Assembly (NCBI RefSeq): GCF_026151205.1
Contig: NC_087078.1
Span: 3,923,675 to 3,987,674 of the forward strand
Direction of reading: 5' to 3'
Origin: Bolinopsis microptera
Lineage: Eukaryota; Ctenophora; Tentaculata; Lobata; Bolinopsidae
Length of the DNA: 64,000 nt
Part shown: positions 33,757 through 45,610 of the stretch, one piece after another
How the letters are laid out: each line of letters begins with the position of its first letter
How positions within the stretch are numbered: position 1 is the stretch's first letter
Translations under genes and position numbers: made by a program
The notes under the pieces: generated by a model
Seen by the model: only the letters and a program-made list of their open reading frames with translations
Told to the model about the DNA's origin: nothing
Database searches by the model: none

Positions 33757-34525
33757 CTTCGACTTTGTGATTGAAAAACTGGAGTCTTACCAAGCGAATC
33801 GGTGGACAGAGGTACGAACAGGAGGAAATTAGATGCTTCCAGAGTGCAATAAGATAACTCTTTATACTAGCAACCCTCCAGGAAAAGGATCGCCGGAAAT
33901 GCAAGTGGAATCAGAGGGGAATTAATAAATATTCAAATGTCATATACAACTGTCAATATACCTTAAGAATCGACAAAATATTTAGTCTACCATAAATTTA
34001 GTCAAACTTTTGACTAAAAATGGTTGTAAACCAAAATTTCTTGAGACTAAATTTTTCGGGGACTAATTTTAAAGCGACTAAAATTTCACGTAGAGCCAAA
34101 TATGAAAGGAAATTTATTAAAGCTTAATTGTTTTTAATTATTTTATTATGACATACGTTCCTACTGCACAAAACGTACAAAAGTCCTATTGCATTTAAAC
34201 CATTACATTGTTTAATCGATCCATCCAATGTTTTCGGATCTGTGTTATTGAAATTCCTGGTAATGCAAAACGCATATATATATGAAGGGACTATTAGTGA
34301 AAAGTCACTATAAAGTGCTTGTCATTATATAGTGTTGTAATATATAGTGCGGGAATCGTAGCCAAAGGGTGTGGGGCCGCCAACAGGGAGGGGGGGGGAG
34401 CTTTTTCAATAGGAGGTGGGGGGCGCAACAGGCACGTTACGCACTGCAGTTCTTTGAACATGATTAGACGTTAGTGTGTGTTGCAAAGTTAACAAATAAT
34501 ACTTAATTAATATGTTAATCGTGGT

Positions 34526-35116
34526 ATGGTACCTCAAATTGGATTCGCCAGTGGTGTCAAGCTCAGCCATTTCATAAGCTTTGAATTTACCCACAAAACC
34601 TACGCGTGCTGCTATCCGTCGGATTTCAATGTGAGCAAGTGTTCGTGGATCCGGGAGCTCAGGGAGTTCAAACATATATCTACAGTGCTAGTAGCTGAAA
34701 TCAACAAATTCTTTTACATAGGATTCAGATATTGTAGCAGTAAACTAAATAAGTTGAGGCAGCTCTGTTTTTCATTTGCATGTGGCCAAAGTTTAAACAA
34801 ATACTATCTAAAGTACTGCAATATCCTTATTTTCTGCTTTTCTCCTTCAGAAGAAGGTTACCCCCAAAACTCCAATTGGAGGGAGTCATTATGGACAAGC
34901 ACAGCCAATAGAATAGAAGACTTGGGAGGACACATAAAGAACCCTCGAACTAGTTACAAGGAGCAGCTTCCGGGATTGGCATATTCCGGATATTACAGCC
35001 CGGCTGATCCGGTTGACAGGAACTTATTATACCGGCGATCTATATTCCTCGTACAACGGTCTCTGGACGGAGTTTGTCCAATACCTGGAATAGACAATAA
35101 AGTACGTCGACGTTAA
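34526..35116 (+). CDS. Hypothetical ORF
   Basis: 196 codons, the longest plus-strand frame in the 33.4-42.6 kb block. It starts with GTG-like or internal codons rather than a supported ATG context. A splice-acceptor-like TTCTCCTTCAG ends at about 34850, and the downstream part (NWRESLWTSTANRIEDLGGH...) has protein-like composition. No homologue recognised. A single C-terminal exon from about 34851 is as likely as the whole ORF. Confidence 0.25.
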   Translation: MVPQIGFASGVKLSHFISFEFTHKTYACCYPSDFNVSKCSWIRELREFKHISTVLVAEINKFFYIGFRYCSSKLNKLRQLCFSFACGQSLNKYYLKYCNILIFCFSPSEEGYPQNSNWRESLWTSTANRIEDLGGHIKNPRTSYKEQLPGLAYSGYYSPADPVDRNLLYRRSIFLVQRSLDGVCPIPGIDNKVRRR

Positions 35117-38100
35117 TGATTGTTGTTGCGAAAGTTTGATCGGATCTGTGAATATAAAGTTGTGTTTATAGTGTCCGATAAAAACTGATTTCAAAATAAT
35201 ACTATAACCTTCCGGATCCTGTGGACCACGAGCCTTCTGTATTTTACTATTTCAATTAAGTGAGATTTGACCTTTTTTTGATTGTTTTTGCAGAAACTTT
35301 TAAGCTTTTACTCAAGGTTCCGTTTTGCCGGGGAATATAAACATAGTATAGCAAAGATATTACATATATTATTGCACATTAACGTGTAAGTTGTTCGGTC
35401 ATAGATCTTAAATTAGCTACTGGATCTCAATTTAGTTCTAGAACACTTTAGGGGAGTTAAATGATATAAAACTATAGCAGATAGCTCGCCTGTAGTAATC
35501 TCTGGAGTATCTATTGTTTTAATGCCCACAGTTTATTTGCGGTTTTGAAGTTTATTGCCACGGGTAACATTTATTTGTACTGTATTTTCCTGGTATAGAT
35601 ACTCGATTTATTAATAAGTTAACATTCTTTGAATATTTTTAGGAACGGGGATCAGAGTTATTGAAATGCATGCAGGGGACGTCCTGATGTTTTGTTTGAC
35701 ATCCTGCTGAACCTTATCAGGGTCGATAGGACAGTCAATATACTGTTCGTCTCAAATTTAAATCAATTTATGGGATTATGCGATAAGCTTAAGGCTACCG
35801 TTTATTACAATTTTGCTGTTCTGTTATCTTTTAGTTTAATACTAAAATATATATTTTATCGGACGTAGGAATTGTGTCACAACTGCAGACTTGCTGCCGA
35901 CTGTTCTGACAATCAGATATGAATAACGTGCAGACAGAATGCAATTAACTTCCTGGAGGTCGCTGACTGGTTTAATAACGATAATCTCCTGATGTAGGTC
36001 ATTGGGAGTCACAGCTCACAGCATTCACAGCTATAAAATTTTTATAGTTAAAATGTTAGTACTGAATGAATATATTATTATAGATATACTAAAAGGCAGT
36101 TGGCATCACGAAAAATCCTTATCAACAAAGATACAGGTCATTTTTTAAATGTAAAACTACTAAAAAATTTAAAAAATTGTGAGGTTCTAACTCCATTTGC
36201 GAGGCTGAATGGATAATCGAATAAAGATTTATATGGAAATAAATTGTATTTTAAAATATACACGATCGAGGCACATTAAACAATTTCCGACGAAATTTTT
36301 TTTAATAATATTATATAGGTTATATGCTGACACGTTAAAATAGTTTTCGCTGCAAACGAGTTTCCTCTGTAAAATAGTTGTTGAATCATTCAGATAATTT
36401 TGTAAAGAAAGCTGTTGGTCGAGGGGTATTCTTCGACTACAGGTCGAAGATGTCTACGAAAATAATCAAAACTATTGAATTTCTAAGTATATAATTGTGA
36501 ATTATTCAAAATTATCCTCATTTAGTAATTTCAGTCCTTTTTTTTGACTAATTTAGTAGCCCAAACTCCGATTTACCGCTTTTTTTTACTCTCACATCTG
36601 AAGCACCAGATCAATTTCAATGGGAAATAAGGAAATATTTTTGTATATTCTCCAAAGTGGCGTAAATTTTGTGTAAAGAATCGTTTTAATTTCAGGTAAA
36701 ACATGATATATTTTAAGAGGCAAAATTCACTATAATTGCTGATTTAAGAATGAGATGAATGACTTCAAGGAACTGAGAGTGTTATAGTCTGAGTGTAAAT
36801 AGACTAAAAGAAATTGTAGAAAATGGTTAACTTTAGTTAGGATTCACGTCCTCTACGACCTTTGGTTTTAGCGCACTGAATCTTGTGGTCAGCGCACCCA
36901 TCCGTTGTCTCTTGTTCTTAAATATAGAGATATATAAAATATGGTGAATATATGAAATATGAGTAATTAAAATTCGATCGGAAGAGAGTTTTAATTTCTA
37001 TGTCAGTTAAAATAGCTCAAGCATATAACAAAAGTCGTCGAATTTCGATGTTTCTTTCATTTTCGGTTTTGCGCACTGTGATATACTGGACACGGTAAGG
37101 CATGATCAAAGCACGATTCTTGGGGGAGATTGAGTTGTGATGGAGTATTTTTTTCACCACAAGAACGGGGTTGAAGATTATAACACTTGTTTAAGCAGAA
37201 ACGATGTTGTACCTTTTGAACTGATTGACGTAGTACTTCCTTTTCAATCTTTTCCAGTGTCTAAAATTTCAGGAGGGCCCAAACGCGCAGAGAGGAATAT
37301 GTACGTGCGCGTTCAAATCCATCAAACAGCAAAACAACAACTTGATTAGCTTTTGTTTTTCTGTGGTTGGGAACTGCTGAAGATAGGACATATTTTTACC
37401 ACAAGATTTTCTTTTCAGCATAACTCAGATATTATCGGATAAATACTAAGATTAGAGAATGATTTTTAAAAAAATTATTTTCATATAATATATTTTTTAA
37501 ATTTTATTTATATAACTGTCAACTGATGTGTTTGGACTCTTTCACTGTCCTATATTCAAATGAACCCTTCATTTTATCGGTTTTTCTCTTGTGTTAAAAG
37601 TTCGTTGACTTAAAAGCCATTTTTCTTCTATTTTTCATAAAAATTTTCCATTCGATCTCGAAAAATAAAGCTATAGAATTAGAGTGGTTCGGACTCTAAT
37701 GTTGGAGGGGTCTGGATTTTAGGAAGTGCCTAGGACAGAACTTACGGCGTAGGAGGAGTCCAAAACAGTACCCTACAAGCGACAATATAAAATTTCCTAT
37801 TTTCATTTAAAATAGATTCTAGGATGGCAAGGTTCACGGAAAGTGTTCTTTATAAACACAGGGACTAAATACAACAGAATAAAAATTTCACGGTGGTAAT
37901 AAAACATTGTGACACCCAATGGTTTCGACCTTTAGAAAGTATTAGATGATTGAAAAATAATACTATGGATAGATAGCTCGACGAGTTAGATAGAAATACC
38001 TAAAGTGCTGAAGCGTGCTAAGATTAATCAATAAGAGGCGTACATAGAAGCAAAAACACTAAAATATTGGTGTCGGGACAGGAGTGTGTTACCGAGGTAA

Positions 38101-39107
38101 AGCATGGAGGGAGATGATACTTACACAACGAGAGTTCATTGGTGCACGCCCTCAAAATTATTTGAAGTACTGTTATAGTGGATTATATTATCTGCACTCT
38201 GCAGATTGCCGAAGGCTTTATGTTGTCCACTCCGATATTACGAGCTGATCAAGTGGCATTTGAATTATAGCGGCCACTGCTGCACAAATCATTCGATTAC
38301 GATTCTTCCGATCTTTCAAGTTCTACATCACAACAGGTGACAGGGAAATTCGGATATAAATTTTACGCTCATCCGAGAAAAAATGGCGAGAATTTTCTTG
38401 TTCCAGCCTGATTTCTTTCGGTTTCCCACGTCCAAGTCCTGACTCTGTTCTGTAGGGTATGTCTCGCGCTGTTGAGTCCCGGATTCGGAATGGGACTCCT
38501 AAGTTTTTTTCTTATATTAATATATACGAATGATTAACGGAAAGTATCAAATCAGAATTAATTTCGACTCAGAATTTCTCAATCACAATTAGTTCAATAG
38601 TTGTTGAAAGAAATGTCTTGTTTTGCTTGTCAGTGCTGTCATTCTTTTGAGTATAAAATAGAGTAGGTTATTGATGGTTGGGGTTTTATCGGATGATTAA
38701 GCGTGGTAGTATGTCTGTGATGTAGAATTGATGAATGTGGGAGGAATAGGTAACAAACTATAATATTATACGGCGCGCTATTTAAATGCCGCTCTATCCA
38801 CCCAAGTGTCACGGAATCTAAGTGGCAAGTATAATTACAACATCAAGACTTGGTTTTGGGCATCTTCAGTTAAATTTTAAATTGGAATGCATTAATACAC
38901 CATTATAATACATTTCGATCCTTTTGTCAGACCAAGCATGTTCTACTTTCAACTTCACTGACAGTTCAGTGTACACAGTGACGGTTGCAAGATGTGTGAA
39001 ATGGCGCCAAACAAAGGTAAGCGCGGCCTTCAATAAATAACTAATTAGTCAAATAGCTGCCTTTCTCAGTGTGACACAAATAAACGCGCGCGGCGACAAA
39101 CCACCAT
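35117..39107. other. 4-kb AT-rich block, nothing recognised
   Basis: Unique in the window, not part of the RFC2-lectin unit. I see no gene, RNA or clear repeat. Base-level noise and short ORFs only. Confidence 0.4.
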
Positions 39108-40295
39108 AAGTCTCAATTGAAATGACACACATGCGCCACCTAATGATTTACATTACTATAAACCTGGTAGCGGCATGTCTGTCACTTTTTCGTTTTGGAC
39201 AAACATGCGTACTGATTTTTCATGAAATCAATAGGTGGCGCATTGTGAGTCATTTCATGCAGGATTATTACGTAAGGGCTGGGAAACCCCAATTCGTTTT
39301 CCTCCGTGATAGATTGAGTCATCATGAAGACTTGGCTAGAGTGAGGTCATCGAGAGTCCGCACAAAATGACCCAGGTTCATAGAATGAACGGAAATGAAC
39401 GGATCTGAATTGTATCTAAAAATTTACTCATATAATGGTTCAAAATTGGTCTGAAGAATTTGGTTGGTCCTAGGACCATCCCTAGCAATTTTGGGAATTA
39501 CTAATTAGATTTTTGGTGGCATTTCGAAGACATGAGGATGTAGTATTCACTGTATTTGAGTGCTGGGAAGCATTAATTCGGTTTTCTTACAGCCTCAATC
39601 ACAGCTTTATACTTCGATGGCCCGGGTCCCATGGCCATAATAATGTATATGGGGCTATTAATAATAGCCAATGGATCCCTTCGTCCAAATTTGTGGAGTG
39701 GTCGCAGGACCACACCAAAATCCTTCAGGACCAAATTTTGTAACAATTATGAGCACTTTCTCGGATACAATTTCATTTCCGTTCATTACCGTTCATTCTA
39801 TGAAACCTGCGGTTCATTTTGTGCGACTCTTCGATGGTCTTATAGGCCTAGCTTATGACAGATCCTATCATAGAAAAACCGAATGGAGGTTCCAGCCCTT
39901 ACGTATAGTCTCAAATTGAATGACACACATGCGACTCCTATTGATGTAATGATAACCTGTTCCTAGCGCATGTGTATCATTCTTTTTTTATGACACACCA
40001 TTGCGCTACTAGGAAGGCATGTGTATATTCATTTTTTTTCGACACACATGCCGCTAAGCCAGTTATCATGTAAATTACAATAGGTGCGATGTGTGTCATT
40101 TCAATTGGAACTTATTACGAAAGGGTGGGACCCCCCCAATTCGTTTTCTATGATAGATAGTGTTACATAAGCTAGGCCCTAAAGACCATCGAAAGTCGCA
40201 CAAAATGACCCAGGTTAATAGGATGAACGGAATTGAAACGGAAATGAAATGTATCCTGAAAGTGTCATAATGGTTCCTAAATTGGGTCATGGAGG
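39108..40295. repeat. Nested inverted repeats with TGACACACATGCG ends
   Basis: The block 39110-39160 (CAATTGAAATGACACACATG...) is matched in reverse at 40065-40115. Inside, a segment at 39260-39440 (GGGAAACCCCAATTCG, AAATGACCCAGGTTCATAG) recurs inverted at 39770-39905, and again directly at 40120-40290. Small TGACACACAT palindromes also recur at 42510-42640. This looks like a foldback element that has inserted into or copied itself. Confidence 0.7.
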
Positions 40296-40305
40296 GAGTT
40301 TTGTT

Positions 40306-40748
40306 GTAACCAAGTCATAACATGTTATATCCATGTCATGACCATGTCATACATGTATAAACCATGTATAACATGTCATAACCATGTCATAACCAGATGT
40401 CATAACCATGTCATATACCATGTCATATCCATGTCATAACCTTGTCATAACCAATGTTCATAAACATGTCATAAAACCATGTACATAACCTTTTCATAAC
40501 CATGATCATAAAATGTCATAAACATGTTCATAACACATGTCCTATCCATTCATAACCATGTCAAACCATGTTCAAACATGTCATAACATGTCAGAAACCA
40601 TGTTCCATAAACATTTTCTAACCATGTCATTACCATGTCATACCTGTATTACCATGTCATAACAATTTTGGTTTTCATATCCATGTCATAACCATGTCAT
40701 AACACATGTCATACCATGTATAACATGTAATAACATGTCATAACCTTG
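40306..40748 (+). repeat. Degenerate minisatellite, unit about CATGTCATAAC
   Basis: About 40 imperfect copies of an 11-bp unit (CCATGTCATAA) with many small indels over roughly 440 bp. Confidence 0.85.
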
Positions 40749-41242
40749 TTAAGACAAATGCGTCATAGAAATGTCACAAGCTGGACCACTATGATTGCAG
40801 TAAACAATAAAAGAGTTATTTATAAAAACTAATTATGATTATAACCGAGAAACACGTTTACTTTCTTCATTATTACATATTTTGAAAATGTGCTGTAATT
40901 ATTTTGTAATTCGCAGCTGTACAGGCAATACAGATGTTTTTAATTATTAGTACTTAGAAGACTGCTCAGGCGCATCAAATAATGTTTTTTGACTACGATC
41001 GGCGCGATGCACTTTTATTAACTGGGCCGTACTGCCAGCTAACTTGACATGTAAAATATTGACGTTGTTTTTATTCGTTTTCGTAAATGATTAAACGGTT
41101 GCGGAATGACATTGAAAAGGACAGGCTGAGCGCCGCCAGTAACACAGACATTCGAAAAGAAGTTGCGCGTGTTACTTCGAACAATTTAGCAAGCATCATC
41201 GTCGGACGTACCGGCGAGTTCAATTTCCAATCTTTCTTTAAC

Positions 41243-41338
41243 AGGTGATACTTGTAGTCGTAAAATATTTGCTTCAAAATATTAGTCAGGACCGTCGACG
41301 AGTCCAACTCGGCGCTCGTCCAGGTAGGTTATAAACAT
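41243..41338 (+). mobile_element. T5 element, diverged
   Basis: TTAACAGGTGATACTTG ... GTCGACGAGTCCAACTCGG ... GGTTATAAACATACC. The hairpin core is kept and the ends are eroded; no target duplication is seen. Confidence 0.6.
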
Positions 41339-41623
41339 ACCAAGTCAACGGTCGCGATCATCATTTGTTATTTCTTCGCCCCCGCTTATGCTATACGTGG
41401 GCGAAAGCCCGATACGACCGCGCAGCCACAACGAAGGGTCTGGGGTAATAATTTACCGGATGGGTGCAGGGGGAAATTGGTAAAATACGACTTCATCTTT
41501 CATTAATTGTGAATTGTTTAAAATTCTCATATCAGGTAAACAAGCAACGTTTGTTTTTAATTTTTTACTATAAGTATAACTATTAGTGACGGATTGTTAT
41601 CGTTTAAATTTTTCGTTGGAAGT

Positions 41624-41700
41624 TTACTGGGCCGCGCTCAGCATCAGCATGTTCATTTCCGCCGAATTTATTAATATGATTATGAACATATATAATAACT
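41624..41700 (+). mobile_element. T4 fragment
   Basis: TTACTGGGCCGCGCTCAGC followed by a damaged centre; the right end is missing. Other scraps of this family lie at about 41105-41140 (inverted) and 42060-42095. Confidence 0.5.
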
Positions 41701-42509
41701 AATTAAGTGCAAGTAAGTAAAGTAATATTTCATTGCTAGGAATGTGGCACCCAATACGGTACGGGTAACCATTAACATCATGAGTTTTTGCCTTTTTGCT
41801 TTGCATAGCAGCTCAGCGAGGTACGCAGGGGTGAAGGGTGCATTTTGCCATATCTAACGACAACACAGGTGGCCTTACGACGAAGAATCATTTTGCCTTA
41901 TGGGATTATGCGCGGCAAGCTTGCTAGTTGATCGAAGTATCCCGAAACTGTTAGTCATTATCATTGATAAACAATAAACACATTTTTGGAACTGGCAGTT
42001 GGCTGATACAACGAATTGCAATTCGAATCTTCGCACCGATCCCAGGATTCAATATGCAATACTTGGCGGCGCTCAGCCTGTCATTCTACCGCACGCGCAG
42101 CAGGCAGCTTCATTCATCCATAGCTCCATTCTCCAATGAGTATGTTTATAAATATTATAGCTTGTAGCACGATGCGTTACTGTGCCGCGCCGCGCATTCA
42201 ATTATTGATTATGCTTCTTGCAACGCTAAATCGGTGAAAGGCGCTACTGTGCCTCGCCGAGCTGCGATGAATTGACATCGTCAATTAACATATATTATAG
42301 CCTGTGCAGCAACAGTACACGCGCTTTAACCTAACCATGTGCTTTCGCGCCACTGACTGCAGCGTGCAGGCGCGCTCGTTTCACACGGGAGGCGAGCGGA
42401 CGCGGAGAGGAGTTTAAAGATAAAATAGAGATAAGGATAAAATACATATATAAATAGATAAAGATAGCGATTAGAAAATTAAATAGAGATTTTACAGCAA
42501 TTTTACAAA

Positions 42510-42640
42510 AATGACACACATGGGCCACCTAATGATATACATGATAAACCTGGTAGCGCATGTGTATCAAAAAATTTTTTGACACACATACGCTACCTAG
42601 GAAGCGCATGTGTATCATTATTTTTTTTGACACACATGCG
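42510..42640. repeat. Short inverted repeats of TGACACACATGCGC type
   Basis: Alternating ATGACACACATG and GCGCATGTGTATCA blocks, the same family as the ends of the 39.1-40.1 kb repeat. Confidence 0.65.
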
Positions 42641-42645
42641 CTTTA

Positions 42646-42920
42646 TCGTAGCTAGAACAAAACTTAAAAACAAGTTGAATGTGTAATTGTTCTGTCTTAA
42701 TTAGGTACAGTTTCTAGTAGTAGTAGTAGTAGTGCCGCCGTACTGTCCAAAGTAAAATGGGTGTCATGTGATCCGCCGTTCCGTCCAACCTTTTTGGAAA
42801 GTACCGGCCTCCGCTGAACCGTCCTCCGCCGGACTGTACACCGCCGCAGTGACTTCCGCCACAGTGACCGGTTCCCGAATTTGAGGAATGTGAAGCACGC
42901 AAGATACTCAACTCAAGCTG
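42646..42920 (-). mobile_element. MULE subterminal relic (uninterrupted sister copy)
   Basis: Same relic as 20194-20560 but without the T5 insertion, so it provides the empty site. Confidence 0.8.
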
Positions 42921-43123
42921 TCAGACGAGGTGCCACTCCTTTCCTTTTGCAGTGCGGTCACTTTTTATAAGTTGAGCCCCTAAATTTTCAATACTTGGTG
43001 TGAAATAAGGACTTAGTTTATTTCCTGTTGTTTAGACGACTCAGCCGAATGACCAGGAAAATTTAGACGAGTAGCCTCGCTCGTGTATACTATAAGTATA
43101 CCTGAATTGAACCTACGCTAACC

Positions 43124-43208
43124 TTGATACATGTTTCGTATCCGCCTTCGGATACGCCTTCGGCGGCGCGCGCTTCGCGCGCGAAAAGTGGCATGCAACG
43201 TATGTCAA
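43124..43208 (-). mobile_element. T2 element, 85 bp, with exact empty site
   Basis: Starts TTGATACATGTTTCG and ends GCAACGTATGTCAA, flanked by CGCTAACC (43116-43123 and 43209-43216). The sister locus 20811-20818 has one CGCTAACC. Compared with the 46-bp T2 it carries about 39 bp of extra GC-rich hairpins at the centre. Confidence 0.9.
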
Positions 43209-43402
43209 CGCTAACCTTTTCAGGTCCTTTCTATAATATTAATAAGCCGGTTTCTCAATAGCCATCATGATGTTGAATTTACTGAATAGATGAAATAGAA
43301 CAACTAATGATAAATTTGAACGGATTTCCCAACTCCATAGATTTACTGTTAAACTGTAGAATGTAGAAGTTTTAAACACAAACTCGCAAACGCACTCTTA
43401 AC

Positions 43403-43489
43403 TTAATGGGTGATACTCGTAAAATATCTGTTCCAGGACCGTCGACGAGTCCAACTCGGCGCGCGTCCTGGTAGGTTGTAAACCTACAA
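43403..43489 (+). mobile_element. T5 element
   Basis: Flanked by ACTCTTAAC on both sides (43394-43402 and 43490-43498). Orthologous to the insertion at 20999-21085. Confidence 0.88.
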
Positions 43490-43730
43490 ACTCTTAACTT
43501 GTAATAATATAATATGTAATAATAATATAGATTATATTATAGTGTATAGTAGTCTACAGGTAAGTCATAAGTAGGCCCCCCACGCACGACTATTTAATTT
43601 TAGTTGAGGCTCTTACGGGCAAAAAGACGTGTTTTATGCTATGAGTTTGGAGACCTAACCATTAATTGGACACAATAGTATGATGTGTAAGGATCAAGAA
43701 TATGTTTAGAATTATAAATAGGACCTTATT

Positions 43731-44236
43731 TTACCAAAACCCATAATCATGGGTAGAGTGGACCGCTGTCAGTGTCTCTCTTTCCCAAACAAAAGGAAAT
43801 GATATTACTTTGATTGACCGTTCTCAAATGCAAAATGATACCGAGAATGAAATCGGTCGCTCGCTTTTCCCATTCAATCACGGCTTACGAATTGTAATAA
43901 GTTTCGATTGATTACATCAATCAGATGCTGTAAAAATCTCTTTGGGTTGCGTTCGGGTCGATACCTAGTATTTCGGGGTAAGGGTGGTAGTTATTAGTAT
44001 TACTTATTGAATTAGCTGAAGTTTATTGAATCTTCATTGCCGAGTACAGCTGCCTTTGGGTAGTTTTTCTTAATCTATTACAATTGTAAATGAATGGGAA
44101 AAGCGAGCGACCGATTTCATTCTCGGTATCATTTTGCATTTGAGAACGGTCAATCAAAGTAATATCATTTCCTTTTGTTTGGGAAAGAGAGACACTGACA
44201 GCGGTCCACTCTACCCATGATTATGGGTTTTGGTAA
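43731..44236. repeat. Palindrome with TTACCAAAACCCATAATC ends
   Basis: Arms of about 150 bp (left from 43731, right ending 44236 with GATTATGGGTTTTGGTAA) around a loop of roughly 200 bp. Confidence 0.82.
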
Positions 44237-45287
44237 AATATCATCTCTTTTTGATTATAATGTCAGGGTACTTTATAAAGTCGAAATATAAACTGATATC
44301 TTCATTAATAAGGAGGAAGTTTCAACGATTTCGAAATCTATCCTTTAAAAACATTTCCTTGTGTTTAGGGAAGCATATCGGTCGATCACTGACTGAATAT
44401 GCCACTTAATACTCATTCAAGTTGGCATTAAATTCATATATAATGACATTAAACTGTCGTGGCAAAGCAGAATTTGTTGGAAATCACGAATGAGCAAAAT
44501 TCTCACCTTTCGCACGTGCAAACTTTGAGCAGACGTTGCGTGCGCATCCAATATTGAATCGCCGTAAATTTTTGCATGTAATTGTTTTATATATAGCTTG
44601 ATAAGCATGCAAAGTTTCAAAGTATTTTAAGAAGAACTGTAATCACAACGGCACTCTAAAGTTGACAGAAAATGACGAAAACAGCAATTTTCAGTGATTT
44701 TAGCGATTTTCTATCAATTTGGGAGTGTCCCAACGTGTGCAACTTTTCGATTTTCAACTTTAAAACTAGCCTATGACACAATTTATACCTATAGGAAGCA
44801 GAACTGAGCTCCACAACCCAAGGCATGGCCCAACACCAGAGAATACTAAATCGCAAAATTGACGTTTTTATAAAATAATTCTTCAAAAAAGCACAAACTT
44901 CAATGACGAATATCTTTATGAAGGAGCAAGCTAGAAAAACTTTCCGGTAGATTTTCAGAATGCTTGAACAATTATCTAAGATGAAAATTTCCTCAGATTT
45001 TGAATAAAATTACTCCTTAATGGTTTAAAATTAATTTTAAAAGTTATTACTTTGTCAAAAATCAAGTTTTAAAAACGGTTAACTTGATGACGTCATCAAG
45101 GGGTGTTTATGACGTCATATAATTTTTGTATACAATGTAAACTAAAGTATAAACAATTATTTGCAAGACCTGTGGTCGGAAATGGCTGTATCTTTTATAC
45201 TTTTAAATCTATGGACAATTAAATACAGGCTACAATTGACTGGCAAAGCGTCTATCCCTGAATATATATATATATGTATATATGTAT

Positions 45288-45610
45288 TGACCAAAACCCA
45301 TAATCATGGGTAGAGTGAACCGCTGCCAGTGTCTCTCTTTTCAAAACAAAAGAAAATGATATTAATTTGAGGAACCGTCCGCAAATGCAAATTGATACCG
45401 AGAATGAAATCGGTCGCTCGCTTTTCCCATTCAATAAGCTTTATTACAATACGTAAGCCGTGAATGAATGGGAAAAGCGAGCGACCGATTTCATTCTCGG
45501 TATCAATTTGCATTTGCGGACGGTTCCTCAAATTAATATCATTTTCTTTTGTTTGGAAAAGAGAGACACTGGCAGCGGTTCACTCTACCCATGATTATGG
45601 GTTTTGGTCA
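45288..45610. repeat. Second palindrome of the same family
   Basis: Arms of about 145 bp, diverged from the first by scattered substitutions, with a much shorter loop (about 35 bp). Both palindromes are followed by the same AATATCATCTCTTTTTGATT flank. Confidence 0.82.

Noticed and set aside
36000-38900. Scattered small ORFs and possible tRNA-like stems
   Set aside because: No tRNA box A/B pair, no protein family features and no repeat support.
40306-40748. CRISPR-like array at the 11-bp repeats
   Set aside because: Units are short, contiguous and degenerate with no spacers, and the DNA is eukaryotic.
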